From Myxococcales bacterium (lineage in GTDB: Bacteria > Myxococcota_A > Polyangia > Polyangiales > Houyiibacteriaceae), in the NCBI GenBank assembly GCA_019637115.1, contig JAHBWH010000063.1, positions 1-40,805 on the forward strand: a DNA stretch of 40,805 bases, in the 5' to 3' direction. Positions within the stretch are counted from its first letter, which is position 1. Each line of letters starts with the position of its first letter. The translations under genes and the position numbers were made by a program. The notes under the pieces were generated by a model that did not search any database, was not told where the DNA came from, and worked only from the letters and a program-made list of their open reading frames with translations. Below, piece after piece: positions 34,059 through 40,805 of the stretch.

Positions 34059-34907
34059 ATGAAGTGGTCATGGGCGGCGGGGCTCGTCACGAGCTCCATG
34101 CTCGTCGGCGTTGCACCAGCGCTGGCGGACGACGCCGAGGTCCAATACCGCATGTGCCTCGTCCACAAGCAGGCGTCTCGCTGGGAGCAAGCGGCCGAGG
34201 CCTGTCGTGAGGCCACGCGGCTGCGCCCGACGCACGCGAACGCGCACTTCACGCTCGCTTCCGTCTTGCGACAGATGGGCCGGCTCGAGGACGCGCTCAC
34301 GTCCTTCCGCGAGGCGGCCCGGCTCGAGCCGAACAACGGCAACGCGCACGGCATGATCGGGGCGCTCCTGATACGCCTGCGCCGCTACGAGGAAGCGATC
34401 GAGCCGCTGCGCCGCGCGTGCGAGCTCCAGCCCGACGAGACGACGAATTGGTCGAACCTCGGCACGGTCTACCGGCGGCTCAACCGGCTCGAGGAGGCCT
34501 CCACCACCTTCGAGTCGGGCCTGCGTCGCAACCCGGACGACCTCGGTCTGCTCAACAACTTCGCGGTCGTGCTCCGGCAGCGGCGGATGAACGAGCAGGC
34601 GATCATCCTCTTGCAGCAGGCGCTCGAGCGGAACCCGGACCAGGGAGAGCTCCACCTGAACCTCGCGATCGCGCTCCGCGGCGCGAGCCGTCACGAGGAC
34701 GCGATCCCGCACTACGCGAAGGCGCTCGAGCTCGGGCAACGCGGCGGAGGCATCCTCTTCGATCTCGCGATCTGCTACGAGCAAGTCGGGCAGTACGACC
34801 TCGCGATCGAGACCTACGAGCGCTACATGCGCGAGGTCCAGTCCCGCGATCCAGCCGCCGCCCAGCGGGCGCGAGACTCCGTGCAGCGCTTGCGCGATCG
34901 CATGTGA
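34059..34907 (+). CDS. Periplasmic TPR-repeat protein
   Basis: 282 residues from the ATG at 34059 (GAGGA six bases upstream); ATG codons at 34032 and 34044 are in frame and possible. Signal peptide of about 23 residues (ending ALA), then about seven tetratricopeptide repeats covering the rest (for example ANAHFTLASVLRQMGRLEDALTSFREAARLEPNN, with the usual W/LG/Y, A and P positions). Such repeats are protein-binding scaffolds. It probably acts in the periplasm or at the surface; its partner is unknown. ilvD follows after 99 bases, with a hairpin between. Confidence 0.88.
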   Translation: MKWSWAAGLVTSSMLVGVAPALADDAEVQYRMCLVHKQASRWEQAAEACREATRLRPTHANAHFTLASVLRQMGRLEDALTSFREAARLEPNNGNAHGMIGALLIRLRRYEEAIEPLRRACELQPDETTNWSNLGTVYRRLNRLEEASTTFESGLRRNPDDLGLLNNFAVVLRQRRMNEQAIILLQQALERNPDQGELHLNLAIALRGASRHEDAIPHYAKALELGQRGGGILFDLAICYEQVGQYDLAIETYERYMREVQSRDPAAAQRARDSVQRLRDRM

Positions 34908-34929
34908 GCGGCGCGGGCGCGATCGAATA

Positions 34930-34954
34930 CCTCGGCATGGTGCCCTCGCCGAGG
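34930..34954 (+). terminator. Candidate terminator hairpin after the TPR gene
   Basis: CCTCGGC (34930-34936) pairs with GCCGAGG (34948-34954) across an 11-base loop, 23 bases after the TPR stop codon. No T-run follows, so it is only a candidate. Confidence 0.3.
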
Positions 34955-35006
34955 GGATGCTCGGAATCGCGTTGAGCCCTCCTCGCGCGCGGCCCATCCT
35001 CCGGGC

Positions 35007-36719
35007 GTGAGCGAGAGCACCCCCAAGTCCCCGAAGCTCAACCGCACCAGCGCTCGGCTGACCGAGCCTCGGGCCCAAGGCGCGTCGCAGGCGATGCTCC
35101 ACGCGACCGGCCTCCGAAGCGAGGACCTGGGCAAGGCGCAGGTCGGCATCGGCGCGGTCTTCTACGAGAGCAACCCGTGCAACATGCACCTCGGCGATCT
35201 CTCGGACGAAGTGAAGCGCGGCGTCGAGGCCGCCGACCTCATCGGGTATCGCTTCTTCAGCGTCGGCGTCTCGGACGGGATCTCGATGGGCACCGAGGGC
35301 ATGAGCTACTCGCTCCCTTCGCGCGAGCTGATCGCCGACGCGATCGAGACCGGGATGGGCGCTCACTTCTACGACGCGCTCGTCGCGGTCCCGGGCTGCG
35401 ACAAGAACATGCCCGCGTGTGTCATCGCGATGGGCCGGCTCAACCGCCCCGCGCTGATGGTCTACGGCGGGACCATCCGACCTGGGCACCGCACGACGAA
35501 GGCGGGCGAGAAGGTCGTGCTCGACGTCGTCAGCGCGTTCCAGAGCTACGGCGAGTACCTCGGCGGGCACATCGACGACGACGAGCGCGCGGACATCGTC
35601 GCCAAGTCCTGCCCGGGGCCCGGCGCCTGCGGCGGCATGTACACCGCGAACACCATGGCCACGGCGATCGAGGCGATGGGGCTGACGCTGCCGTACTCCT
35701 CCTCGACGCCGGCGGAAGACCCGGCAAAGCGCGAGGAGTGTCGCGCGGCCGGCGCCGCGATCCGTGCGCTCCTCGCGTCCGATCTGAAGCCGCGCGACAT
35801 CGTCACGCGGGCGAGCCTCGAGAACGCGATGGTCGTCGTCACCGCGCTCGGCGGCTCGACGAACGCCGTCCTCCACTTGCTCGCGATCGCGCACGCCTTC
35901 GACCTGCCGCTCACGCTCGCCGACTTCCAGGCGGTCAGCGATCGCGTGCCGCTCCTCGGTGATCTGAAGCCGAGCGGGCGCTTCGTCATGGAGGACCTGC
36001 ACCACGCCGGCGGCACGCCGGCCGTGCTTAAATACCTCCTCGAGCGAGGCCTCCTCGACGGCAGCGCGATGACGGTTACCGGCAAGACGCTCGCTGAGAA
36101 CCTGGCGGCGCTCCCGGGGCTCCACGAGGGGCAAGAGGTCGTCGTGCCGCTCGAGCGACCCCTCAAACCGAGCGGCCACATCACGATCCTCCAGGGCAGC
36201 TTGGCGCCGGACGGCGCGGTGGCGAAGATCACCGGCAAGGAGGGGCTGCGCTTCTCGGGCGAGGCGAAGGTCTTCGACTCCGAAGAAGAGATGCTCGCCG
36301 CGGTCGAGCGCGGTGAGGTCCGCGCGGGCCACGTGATCGTGATCCGCTACGAGGGGCCGAAGGGGGGGCCCGGGATGCCGGAGATGCTCGGGCCGACGAG
36401 CGTCATCATGGGGGCAGGGCTCGGCAAGGAGGTCGCGCTCCTGACCGACGGTCGCTTCAGCGGCGGCTCACACGGCTTCATCGTCGGCCACGTCTGCCCC
36501 GAAGCGGCGGAGGGCGGCCCCATCGCGCTCGTGCGCGACGGCGACCCGATCGTGATCGACGCCGAGACGCGCCGGATCGACGTCCTGGTGGACGAGGCGA
36601 CGCTCGCCGCCCGGCGGGCCGAGTGGGCGCCGCCGGCCCCGAAGGTGACCCGGGGCTGGCTCGCGAAGTACACGAAGCTCGTGGGGCCCGCGTCGAAGGG
36701 CTGCATTACCGACGGCTGA
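35007..36719 (+). CDS. ilvD: Dihydroxy-acid dehydratase
   Basis: 570 residues, normal length. Dehydrates 2,3-dihydroxy-isovalerate and -methylvalerate in branched-chain amino acid synthesis. Iron-sulfur ligands and signature motifs are all present: NPCNMHL (Cys near 56), [11 protein letters not shown] (near 127-137), [17 protein letters not shown] (near 200), and the C-terminal [25 protein letters not shown] conserved Lys follows Asp in GCDKN. The start is a GTG at 35007 with a weak ribosome binding site; no better start precedes the conserved sequence. No other ilv or leu genes are adjacent, so it is probably transcribed alone. A tandem repeat begins directly after the stop codon. Confidence 0.96.
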   Translation: MSESTPKSPKLNRTSARLTEPRAQGASQAMLHATGLRSEDLGKAQVGIGAVFYESNPCNMHLGDLSDEVKRGVEAADLIGYRFFSVGVSDGISMGTEGMSYSLPSRELIADAIETGMGAHFYDALVAVPGCDKNMPACVIAMGRLNRPALMVYGGTIRPGHRTTKAGEKVVLDVVSAFQSYGEYLGGHIDDDERADIVAKSCPGPGACGGMYTANTMATAIEAMGLTLPYSSSTPAEDPAKREECRAAGAAIRALLASDLKPRDIVTRASLENAMVVVTALGGSTNAVLHLLAIAHAFDLPLTLADFQAVSDRVPLLGDLKPSGRFVMEDLHHAGGTPAVLKYLLERGLLDGSAMTVTGKTLAENLAALPGLHEGQEVVVPLERPLKPSGHITILQGSLAPDGAVAKITGKEGLRFSGEAKVFDSEEEMLAAVERGEVRAGHVIVIRYEGPKGGPGMPEMLGPTSVIMGAGLGKEVALLTDGRFSGGSHGFIVGHVCPEAAEGGPIALVRDGDPIVIDAETRRIDVLVDEATLAARRAEWAPPAPKVTRGWLAKYTKLVGPASKGCITDG

Positions 36720-36868
36720 ACACCAACGGTCGAGCACCGAGGTCGAGCACCGACGGTCGAGCACCGAGGTCGAGCACCGACGGTCGAGCACCGACGGTCG
36801 AGCACCGAGGTCGAACACCGAGGTCGAACACCGACGGCTGAACACCGACGGCTGAACACCGACGGTTG
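36719..36868. repeat. Alternating 13/14-bp tandem repeat between convergent genes
   Basis: About twelve units start at 36721, 36735, 36748, 36762, 36775, 36789, 36803, 36816, 36829, 36843 and so on. Two unit types alternate: CACCGAGGTCGAG (13 bases) and CACCGACGGTCGAG (14 bases). Both have dyad symmetry (ACC-GA-GGT and ACCG-A-CGGT), with TCGA or CTGA between units. It starts at the ilvD stop and ends 47 bases before the stop of the convergent lipoprotein gene. Confidence 0.93.
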
Positions 36869-36914
36869 AACGCGAACGGCGAGGAGCCCCCCGGACGGAG
36901 CGGCCGGCGCGCCC

Positions 36915-37634
36915 TCAGCGAGGCACGCAGTTGCCGAGGCGCACGAACGTGAGCGCGCCCGCCTCGACGCGAATGCCCGTCGAGTCCGCGCCGCGATCGC
37001 TGCCGACGACCGTCTCGCAGCGCGCCGCGCCCGCTGCCGTCAGGGTGTGGCTGCCGGGCGGGACGTTGGCGAACGCGACCGCGCCGTCCATCGACGTCTC
37101 TGTGAGCGCGGGCATCGGCTGTGAGCTCTCGAAGTAGAACGGGCCATCACCCGCGCCGAGCGCGAAGGTCATGCCCTGGGCGTCGGCGCCCCCGCCGGTT
37201 GCGCCTCGGGCGAGGACGAGCACGAGCCCCGCGGACGGGTTCGCGTCGAGGCCGATGCCGAGCAAGAGGATCTGGACGAGCGTCGGCTCGGCGGTGTCGA
37301 CCTTGACCTCGACGTCCGTGTCGCGCGTCGTGAGCGAGAAGACCGTCGGGGTGCGATCGGGGTGGGTCGCGCGGAACGCGACGTCGCGCTCGGCAGGCAC
37401 CGTGAGCGTCGCGTACCCAGCGGTGTCGGCGATCGCGCAGCCGTAGCCCGCGGGCTCGGTCACGCAGACCTCCGCGCCCACGTCAGGCTCGCCTCCGGTC
37501 ACCTCCGTCACGAGGATCCGCGCCTCGACCGTCGGCACCTCGTCATCGCCGCACGCGGCCATCGCCGAGACGGCGCAGAGCGCTCCCACGAGCGCGCGCG
37601 CTCCATGCGGCCTCGTCCTCCTCATCATCCCCAT
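36915..37634 (-). CDS. Lipoprotein with carboxypeptidase-regulatory-like beta domains
   Basis: 239 residues from the ATG at 37634, preceded by GGAGGG with a good spacing. Signal sequence with lipobox MAAC (Cys28), then beta-rich sequence typical of secreted prealbumin-like domains (ARILVTEVTGGEPDVGAEVCV, GYATLTVPAERDVAFRATHPD; later MDGAVAFANVPPGSHTLTA). Three or four cysteines may pair as disulfides. No catalytic motif is present. It is probably a surface or periplasmic binding protein of unknown ligand. The frame is open 44 codons further upstream, but the signal peptide and ribosome binding site fix the start. Confidence 0.75.
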   Translation of the reverse strand: MGMMRRTRPHGARALVGALCAVSAMAACGDDEVPTVEARILVTEVTGGEPDVGAEVCVTEPAGYGCAIADTAGYATLTVPAERDVAFRATHPDRTPTVFSLTTRDTDVEVKVDTAEPTLVQILLLGIGLDANPSAGLVLVLARGATGGGADAQGMTFALGAGDGPFYFESSQPMPALTETSMDGAVAFANVPPGSHTLTAAGAARCETVVGSDRGADSTGIRVEAGALTFVRLGNCVPR

Positions 37635-37729
37635 CCCCGTCCCTCCGATCCCTTCGCGGCCTCGCCGCGTCCGATGGTCTACGTGGGCGCGCGGCGACGA
37701 GCAACTGCCGTTCACGCACGTCACCGATC

Positions 37730-37802
37730 GGTCACGCGGACCGGACGGGTCACGCGGACGGGTCACGCGGAGCGGTCACCCGGACCGATCACGATCACGC
37801 GG
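37730..37802. repeat. 13-bp tandem repeat with internal hairpin symmetry
   Basis: Unit GGTCACGCGGACC-like, starting at 37730, 37748, 37761, 37774 and 37787. The unit carries inverted arms GGTC and GACC around a 5-base centre. It lies upstream of the lipoprotein gene at 36915-37634 and ends 15 bases before the stop of the AgmX/PglI-like gene. Confidence 0.88.
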
Positions 37803-37816
37803 GGCGCCCGCGCGGA

Positions 37817-38905
37817 TCACTCGCAGAGGGGCCGCTGAGCCAGGCTGGGATCGGGGACGAGCAGGAGGGGGACCACCACATCCACCACGCCCGCCGGGCT
37901 CGGAGGCGAGAGCTGCATCGCCCCGATCGCCTGGAGGACACACGCGCGCACCCCGGGATCGCCGATCGCGTCCGCGCGGGCGCAGGCGTCGGCGACGCCC
38001 CCATCGGCGGCGACACGGAACGAGACCTCCAGGCGGCCACCCGCGGCGGCCTCTGGCGGGGCGAGCGAGAGGCACTCGCGGAGCGCGGGGCGAGCCGCGT
38101 CGATCGCCTCGAGCAGGACGCGCACGGGCAGCTCGCCCTCACGCTCGGTGCTCGGCGGCAAGCCATCAAGGCAGAGCCCTGCGTCCGACGCGAGCGGGGC
38201 GGCCGCGGCGGGGAGCTGCACGTTGCTCGGCAGCGCCACGGCGAACGCCGCCTCGAGCGAGGCCGGCAGCGCCACGAGGAAGGGGCGCAAGCTCGCGAGC
38301 GGGAGCGCCGCATCGCCCGTGACGATCACGCGCGCTGGGGTCTCCATCGCGGCCAGGCGCGCCGCGAGCGCGGCGGCCGCGTGAGGGCCGGCCTCCTCCC
38401 GCGTGACCTCGCGATCGGTCCGTCGGAGGTGTGCGCCTTCACCGGTGACGAAGAGCACGACGTCCGAGCCGCGACGTGGGGTCGTCGCCGTGAGGACCGC
38501 CAACGTGAGCGTGCCGCTCCCCCGACGGCCCCAGACCCCGAGGAGCTGCACTGGGCCACGCCCGGTGAGGCGGGGTGTGAGCGCGTCGGGAGGAGCTGGC
38601 AGCGGGCGGATGGGGAGGGCGACCGAACCCTCGAGACGCCACGCGCCTCCCGCCGCGCCGCCGCGCAGCAAGCAGCCCGCGTCGCTCTCGCCCGCGCCGC
38701 GCTCGTCGAGGCGCTGCGCCGCTCGCACGAGGTCCTGCACCGTCGCGAGCGGCCCGAGCGCGCGCGCGAGCCCTGGGGGCTCGTGCACCGTCTCGACGAC
38801 CGTCCCGTCGTTCTCGCGCGCGACCTCCACAGGCGTGGCCACGGGCGGAGGCGTCCCCCCGCAGGCGACCGAGACAGAGACCGTCAGCAGCAGCAGCCGA
38901 GCCAC
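37817..38905 (-). CDS. Lipoprotein with AgmX/PglI-like C-terminal domain
   Basis: 362 residues from a GTG at 38905. Signal sequence LLLLTVSVSVAC gives a probable lipoprotein. The central part is a mixed alpha/beta region without recognised motifs. The last 90 residues fit the AgmX/PglI C-terminal domain of myxobacterial gliding/secretion-related proteins: LRECLSLAPPEAAAGGRLEVSFRVAADGGVADA, VRACVLQAIGAMQLSPP, VVDVVVPLLLVP, with the characteristic pair of cysteines. This TonB-C-like domain probably binds periplasmic or outer-membrane partners. The GTG start is chosen because the signal peptide begins there; upstream codons run through repeats. The ribosome binding site is weak. Confidence 0.72.
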   Translation of the reverse strand: MARLLLLTVSVSVACGGTPPPVATPVEVARENDGTVVETVHEPPGLARALGPLATVQDLVRAAQRLDERGAGESDAGCLLRGGAAGGAWRLEGSVALPIRPLPAPPDALTPRLTGRGPVQLLGVWGRRGSGTLTLAVLTATTPRRGSDVVLFVTGEGAHLRRTDREVTREEAGPHAAAALAARLAAMETPARVIVTGDAALPLASLRPFLVALPASLEAAFAVALPSNVQLPAAAAPLASDAGLCLDGLPPSTEREGELPVRVLLEAIDAARPALRECLSLAPPEAAAGGRLEVSFRVAADGGVADACARADAIGDPGVRACVLQAIGAMQLSPPSPAGVVDVVVPLLLVPDPSLAQRPLCE

Positions 38906-39149
38906 GAACGCACCGTAGCAGCAACCGGTTCGCGGCGTGTGGGGAGGCGTCGGCTGACCGGTTCGCGACGTGTGGGCGGGTGCGGGCTGGGCGCGGGCTG
39001 GGGGCGCACCGAACAGCAACCCATTCGCGACGTATGGCGAGGCGCGGCGATGTCGAAGCGGTGATCCGCTCGTGGTCGCTCGGCGACGGCGGGGTTCATC
39101 CAAGACGCGAACCTCGGGTGCGACGTCAGCTTGCTCAACGTCAGCGACG
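38906..39149. other. Intergenic region with 31-base direct repeats
   Basis: A block beginning CAGCAACC and running through TTCGCGRCGTRTGG to GAGGCG occurs at 38919-38949 and at 39014-39044; a third, partial copy of its core is at 38962. GC-rich filler (GGTGCGGGCTGGGCGC) lies between. The first copy ends 14 bases upstream of the GTG start of the AgmX/PglI-like gene. No gene was recognised. Confidence 0.7.
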
Positions 39150-39165
39150 TCAGCTCGACGTCAGC
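39122..39165. repeat. GACGTCAGC repeats across the hslO stop codon
   Basis: Copies at 39122, 39137 (AACGTCAGC), 39146 and 39157. The copy at 39146-39154 contains the TGA stop of the Hsp33 gene, and the copy at 39157 lies inside its last codons. Confidence 0.85.
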
Positions 39166-40010
39166 AGGTGCCGGAGCGCCTCGACCTCCACCCGGTACTC
39201 CGCGCCGCACCAATCGCAGCCGATCTCCAGCGGCGCGCCTGCGTCGACCATCTCCTGGAGGTCGTCCGGGCCGAGCGTCGAGAGCCCGGCGAGGATCCGT
39301 ACGTGGCTGCAATCGCAGCCCGCGCGCACTTCGCTGTCACCGAGAGGTGTGTACGGCATGCCATAGAAGACCTCCTCGATGAGGTGGTCCGGCGAGGCGT
39401 CTGTCGCCACGAGCCGCCCGCGGATGTCGTCGAAGTCGTCCTCGAGCCGCTGCGCCAGGATCATCACCGCCGCCTCGCGATCGGGCGCCTCTGGGAGCAG
39501 CTGCACGAGGTAGCCGCCCGCGGCCTTCAGCTCCCCGTCCTCGACGATCACCGCACAGCGAACGACCGTCTCGATCTGCTCCGACAGCTGCATGTAGCCC
39601 ATCAAAGCGTCGTCGAAACCGCGCTCGTCGGCCTCGACGACCCCTTGGTGGAGCTCGCCGTTCGGCAGCGAGCGCATCATCTGCAGCACCGCGCCCGCGC
39701 CGAGACGAAAGCTCGGCGCCTCGGGCCGGCGCTGAACGAGGCCACGGCTCCAGCCGTCGGGGTGGGAGTCGGCGATGAGCGTCCCGCTCCCCGCGGCGCC
39801 CTTGAGCACCCCTTGGACACGGAGCGTCGGCGACATCGTTTCTCGGAAGAGGATGGCGCCGGTGACCATCTCGCCGAGGAGCCGAGCCTCGGGGGTCCCG
39901 ACGTCGAGCCCTTGCGCGCGCAACACCGATCGCACGGTGTCGGTCGTCCGGACCGCCATCATGCGAAAGGCGCCGTCGTCGGTCATGGCTCGGAGCGCTC
40001 GATCCCTCAT
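39150..40010 (-). CDS. hslO: Redox-regulated chaperone Hsp33
   Basis: 286 residues, normal for Hsp33. The N-terminal substrate-binding domain contains family segments (GEMVTGAILFRETMSPTLRVQGVLKG and LIADSHPDGWSRGLVQ). The C-terminal redox switch has the zinc-binding cysteines Cys232 and Cys234 (CDCS) and Cys265 and Cys268 (CDWC), the standard CXC-X30-CXXC arrangement. It is activated by oxidation in the cytoplasm and protects unfolding proteins. The ATG at 40010 has GGTGGG just upstream; the frame extends 133 codons further upstream over the pseudogene region, which is not part of the protein. Confidence 0.95.
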   Translation of the reverse strand: MRDRALRAMTDDGAFRMMAVRTTDTVRSVLRAQGLDVGTPEARLLGEMVTGAILFRETMSPTLRVQGVLKGAAGSGTLIADSHPDGWSRGLVQRRPEAPSFRLGAGAVLQMMRSLPNGELHQGVVEADERGFDDALMGYMQLSEQIETVVRCAVIVEDGELKAAGGYLVQLLPEAPDREAAVMILAQRLEDDFDDIRGRLVATDASPDHLIEEVFYGMPYTPLGDSEVRAGCDCSHVRILAGLSTLGPDDLQEMVDAGAPLEIGCDWCGAEYRVEVEALRHLLTSS

Positions 40011-40132
40011 GACCCACCGTTGACGCCGAGAAGCCACGAATGCAAGCCCGGCGTGCTGTCCGTGGGGCCGGACGCATCTTTGCACCGCTCGGTAGAGCGA
40101 GGGGCCAGGCCTCCGGGCAGCAGCGCCGGGCG

Positions 40133-40370
40133 TCAACCCGAAGGCGCCGCCCGTCGCCGATCGCGCGCGAGCAGTGCCACGGTCAGCGCGGTGCGGTCCG
40201 CACGCGAGCGGGCGCGCGATTGTTGAACCAAGAGCCGACAGAACTGTTGCGAAGCCATCCCGGTCTTCTGGCGAATGTTCCGCATCGTCGACTTCACGCT
40301 CTCCGGCGAAAGGTCGAAGAGCCGAGCGACCTCGCGAGCGGGAACAGAGTAGGACGACGGCGAGCTGGGA
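40133..40370 (-). pseudogene. Remnant of a LuxR/sigma-like HTH regulator (C-terminal part only)
   Basis: A minus-strand frame reads PAREVARLFDLSPESVKSTM and continues RNIRQKTGMASQQFCRLLV, a LuxR or sigma region-4 style helix-turn-helix, then a basic tail to the TGA at 40133-40135. Upstream the frame stays open to a stop near 40460 but contains no ATG, GTG or TTG before the HTH itself, so the N-terminal part and start are missing. The upstream extension has no protein-like content. It is less GC-rich than its neighbours. A short product from the internal GTG near 40304 is possible but would lack half the HTH. Confidence 0.5.
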
Positions 40371-40805
40371 CCGAGGCTTCGGCGTGCTGAGGTCGGCGGA
40401 GGACCCCAACGGGGAGACGACGTCGATGGCCTACGATGGGCTCTGCCGCTTCGTGGCGGTCACCTCGCCGGACGCGCGGAACGCGTGCGGCGAGGCGCCG
40501 ACGCAGGTCGACGACGTGGACGCGGGCGGCGACGTCGGGGACGATGCTCGGGGACCTCGGCGCGGTGACGACGGTGCACGACTGGCGCTACGAGTGGGAC
40601 GCGGCCGACAACCTCCTCGTGGTGGACGACGAGAGCGACGGCGAGCAGTGGCCCGCGCACGTGAAGCCCCGGCGCCAGCGGGTGGCGCACGACGCGCTCT
40701 ATCGGGTGGTGGGCATCGAGCACGACTACCGACAAGACGACGGCACCTACGCGGCGACCGGGCAGGCGTACCAGGACTGGCGCGACGAGCAGGCACACCA
40801 GCGGC
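40366..40805 (+). pseudogene. Frameshifted, 5'-truncated Rhs/YD-repeat protein remnant (runs off the window)
   Basis: A plus-strand frame reads RGFGVLRSAEDPNGETTSMA then YDGLCRFVAVTSPD, a typical YD/Rhs repeat. The match then moves to the +1 frame, which reads from the ATG at 40544 MLGDLGAVTTVHDWRYEWD, NLLVVDDESDGEQWPAHVK and YRVVGIEHDYRQDDG and stays open to the last base. The change of frame falls at about 40490-40545. No start or signal region is present. Intact Rhs/TcB proteins are very large shells for toxins; this piece looks like an internal fragment. The distal part could continue beyond 40805. Confidence 0.65.

Noticed and set aside
40040-40390. Plus-strand open frame of 116 codons beside hslO
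   Set aside because: The opposite strand reads as an HTH domain; the plus frame has only shadow composition.

Overview
This window is very GC-rich and almost fully coding, with a strong G/C bias at codon third positions. Its gene content looks like a myxobacterium of the Polyangiales (Sandaracinus-like): abundant lipoproteins, Cys-rich repeat lipoproteins, a PAS-linked Ser/Thr protein kinase, AgmX/PglI-type and carboxypeptidase-regulatory-like secreted proteins, an OmpA protein with thrombospondin type 3 repeats, and VIT/VWA proteins. The taxonomic call is an inference from gene style; no rRNA or tRNA gene was seen.

Layout. 20-6295 (minus): six closely packed genes for two parvulin-type periplasmic foldases, a membrane protein with a pentapeptide-repeat N-terminus, a DUF350 membrane protein, a membrane-embedded spermidine-synthase-like enzyme and a Tat-type lipoprotein FAD oxidoreductase. 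Overlaps of 4 bases and near-zero gaps suggest one envelope/polyamine operon. 6567-8335 (plus): PAS-kinase and a small Cys-rich lipoprotein. 8493-10656 (minus): CusF-like copper protein and a GAF/HD-GYP protein. 10694-14731 (plus): a small unknown protein, the OmpA/TSP3 protein and proline catabolic PruA. 14845-16050 (minus): aspartate-type aminotransferase. 16298-23847 (plus): ECF sigma factor, overlapped by a 1442-residue FecR/VIT/VWA/TPR/DUF2135 membrane protein, then a penicillin-acylase-family lipoprotein. 24036-26223 (minus): stand-alone NFACT-R protein, radical SAM protein, thioredoxin-like lipoprotein. 26443-36719 (plus): M1 aminopeptidase lipoprotein, 30-repeat Cys-rich lipoprotein, a second aminotransferase, an unknown protein, a TPR protein and IlvD. 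36915-40010 (minus): two lipoproteins and Hsp33. 40133-40805: remnants of an HTH regulator and of an Rhs/YD-repeat protein, both cut at about the same point, so the right edge is a decayed accessory locus.

The most unusual signal is not a gene. Nearly every intergenic gap longer than about 100 bases carries its own short-unit tandem repeat, each with a different sequence but a similar style (GC-rich, 12-18 base unit, GAC/GTC cores). At several unrelated loci the period is exactly 13 bases (8867, 29229, 33727, 37748; 13/14 alternating at 36721). One array (4051-4240) is read as protein (ETSGP repeats). They have no spacers and are not CRISPR. I cannot tell from one window whether they are functional (terminator-like, DNA-binding or structural) or the product of a strong slippage bias.

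A second candidate system is the sigma factor plus giant FecR/VIT/VWA protein at 16298-21201, which looks like a cell-surface adhesion or sensing protein fused to a transmembrane sigma regulator.
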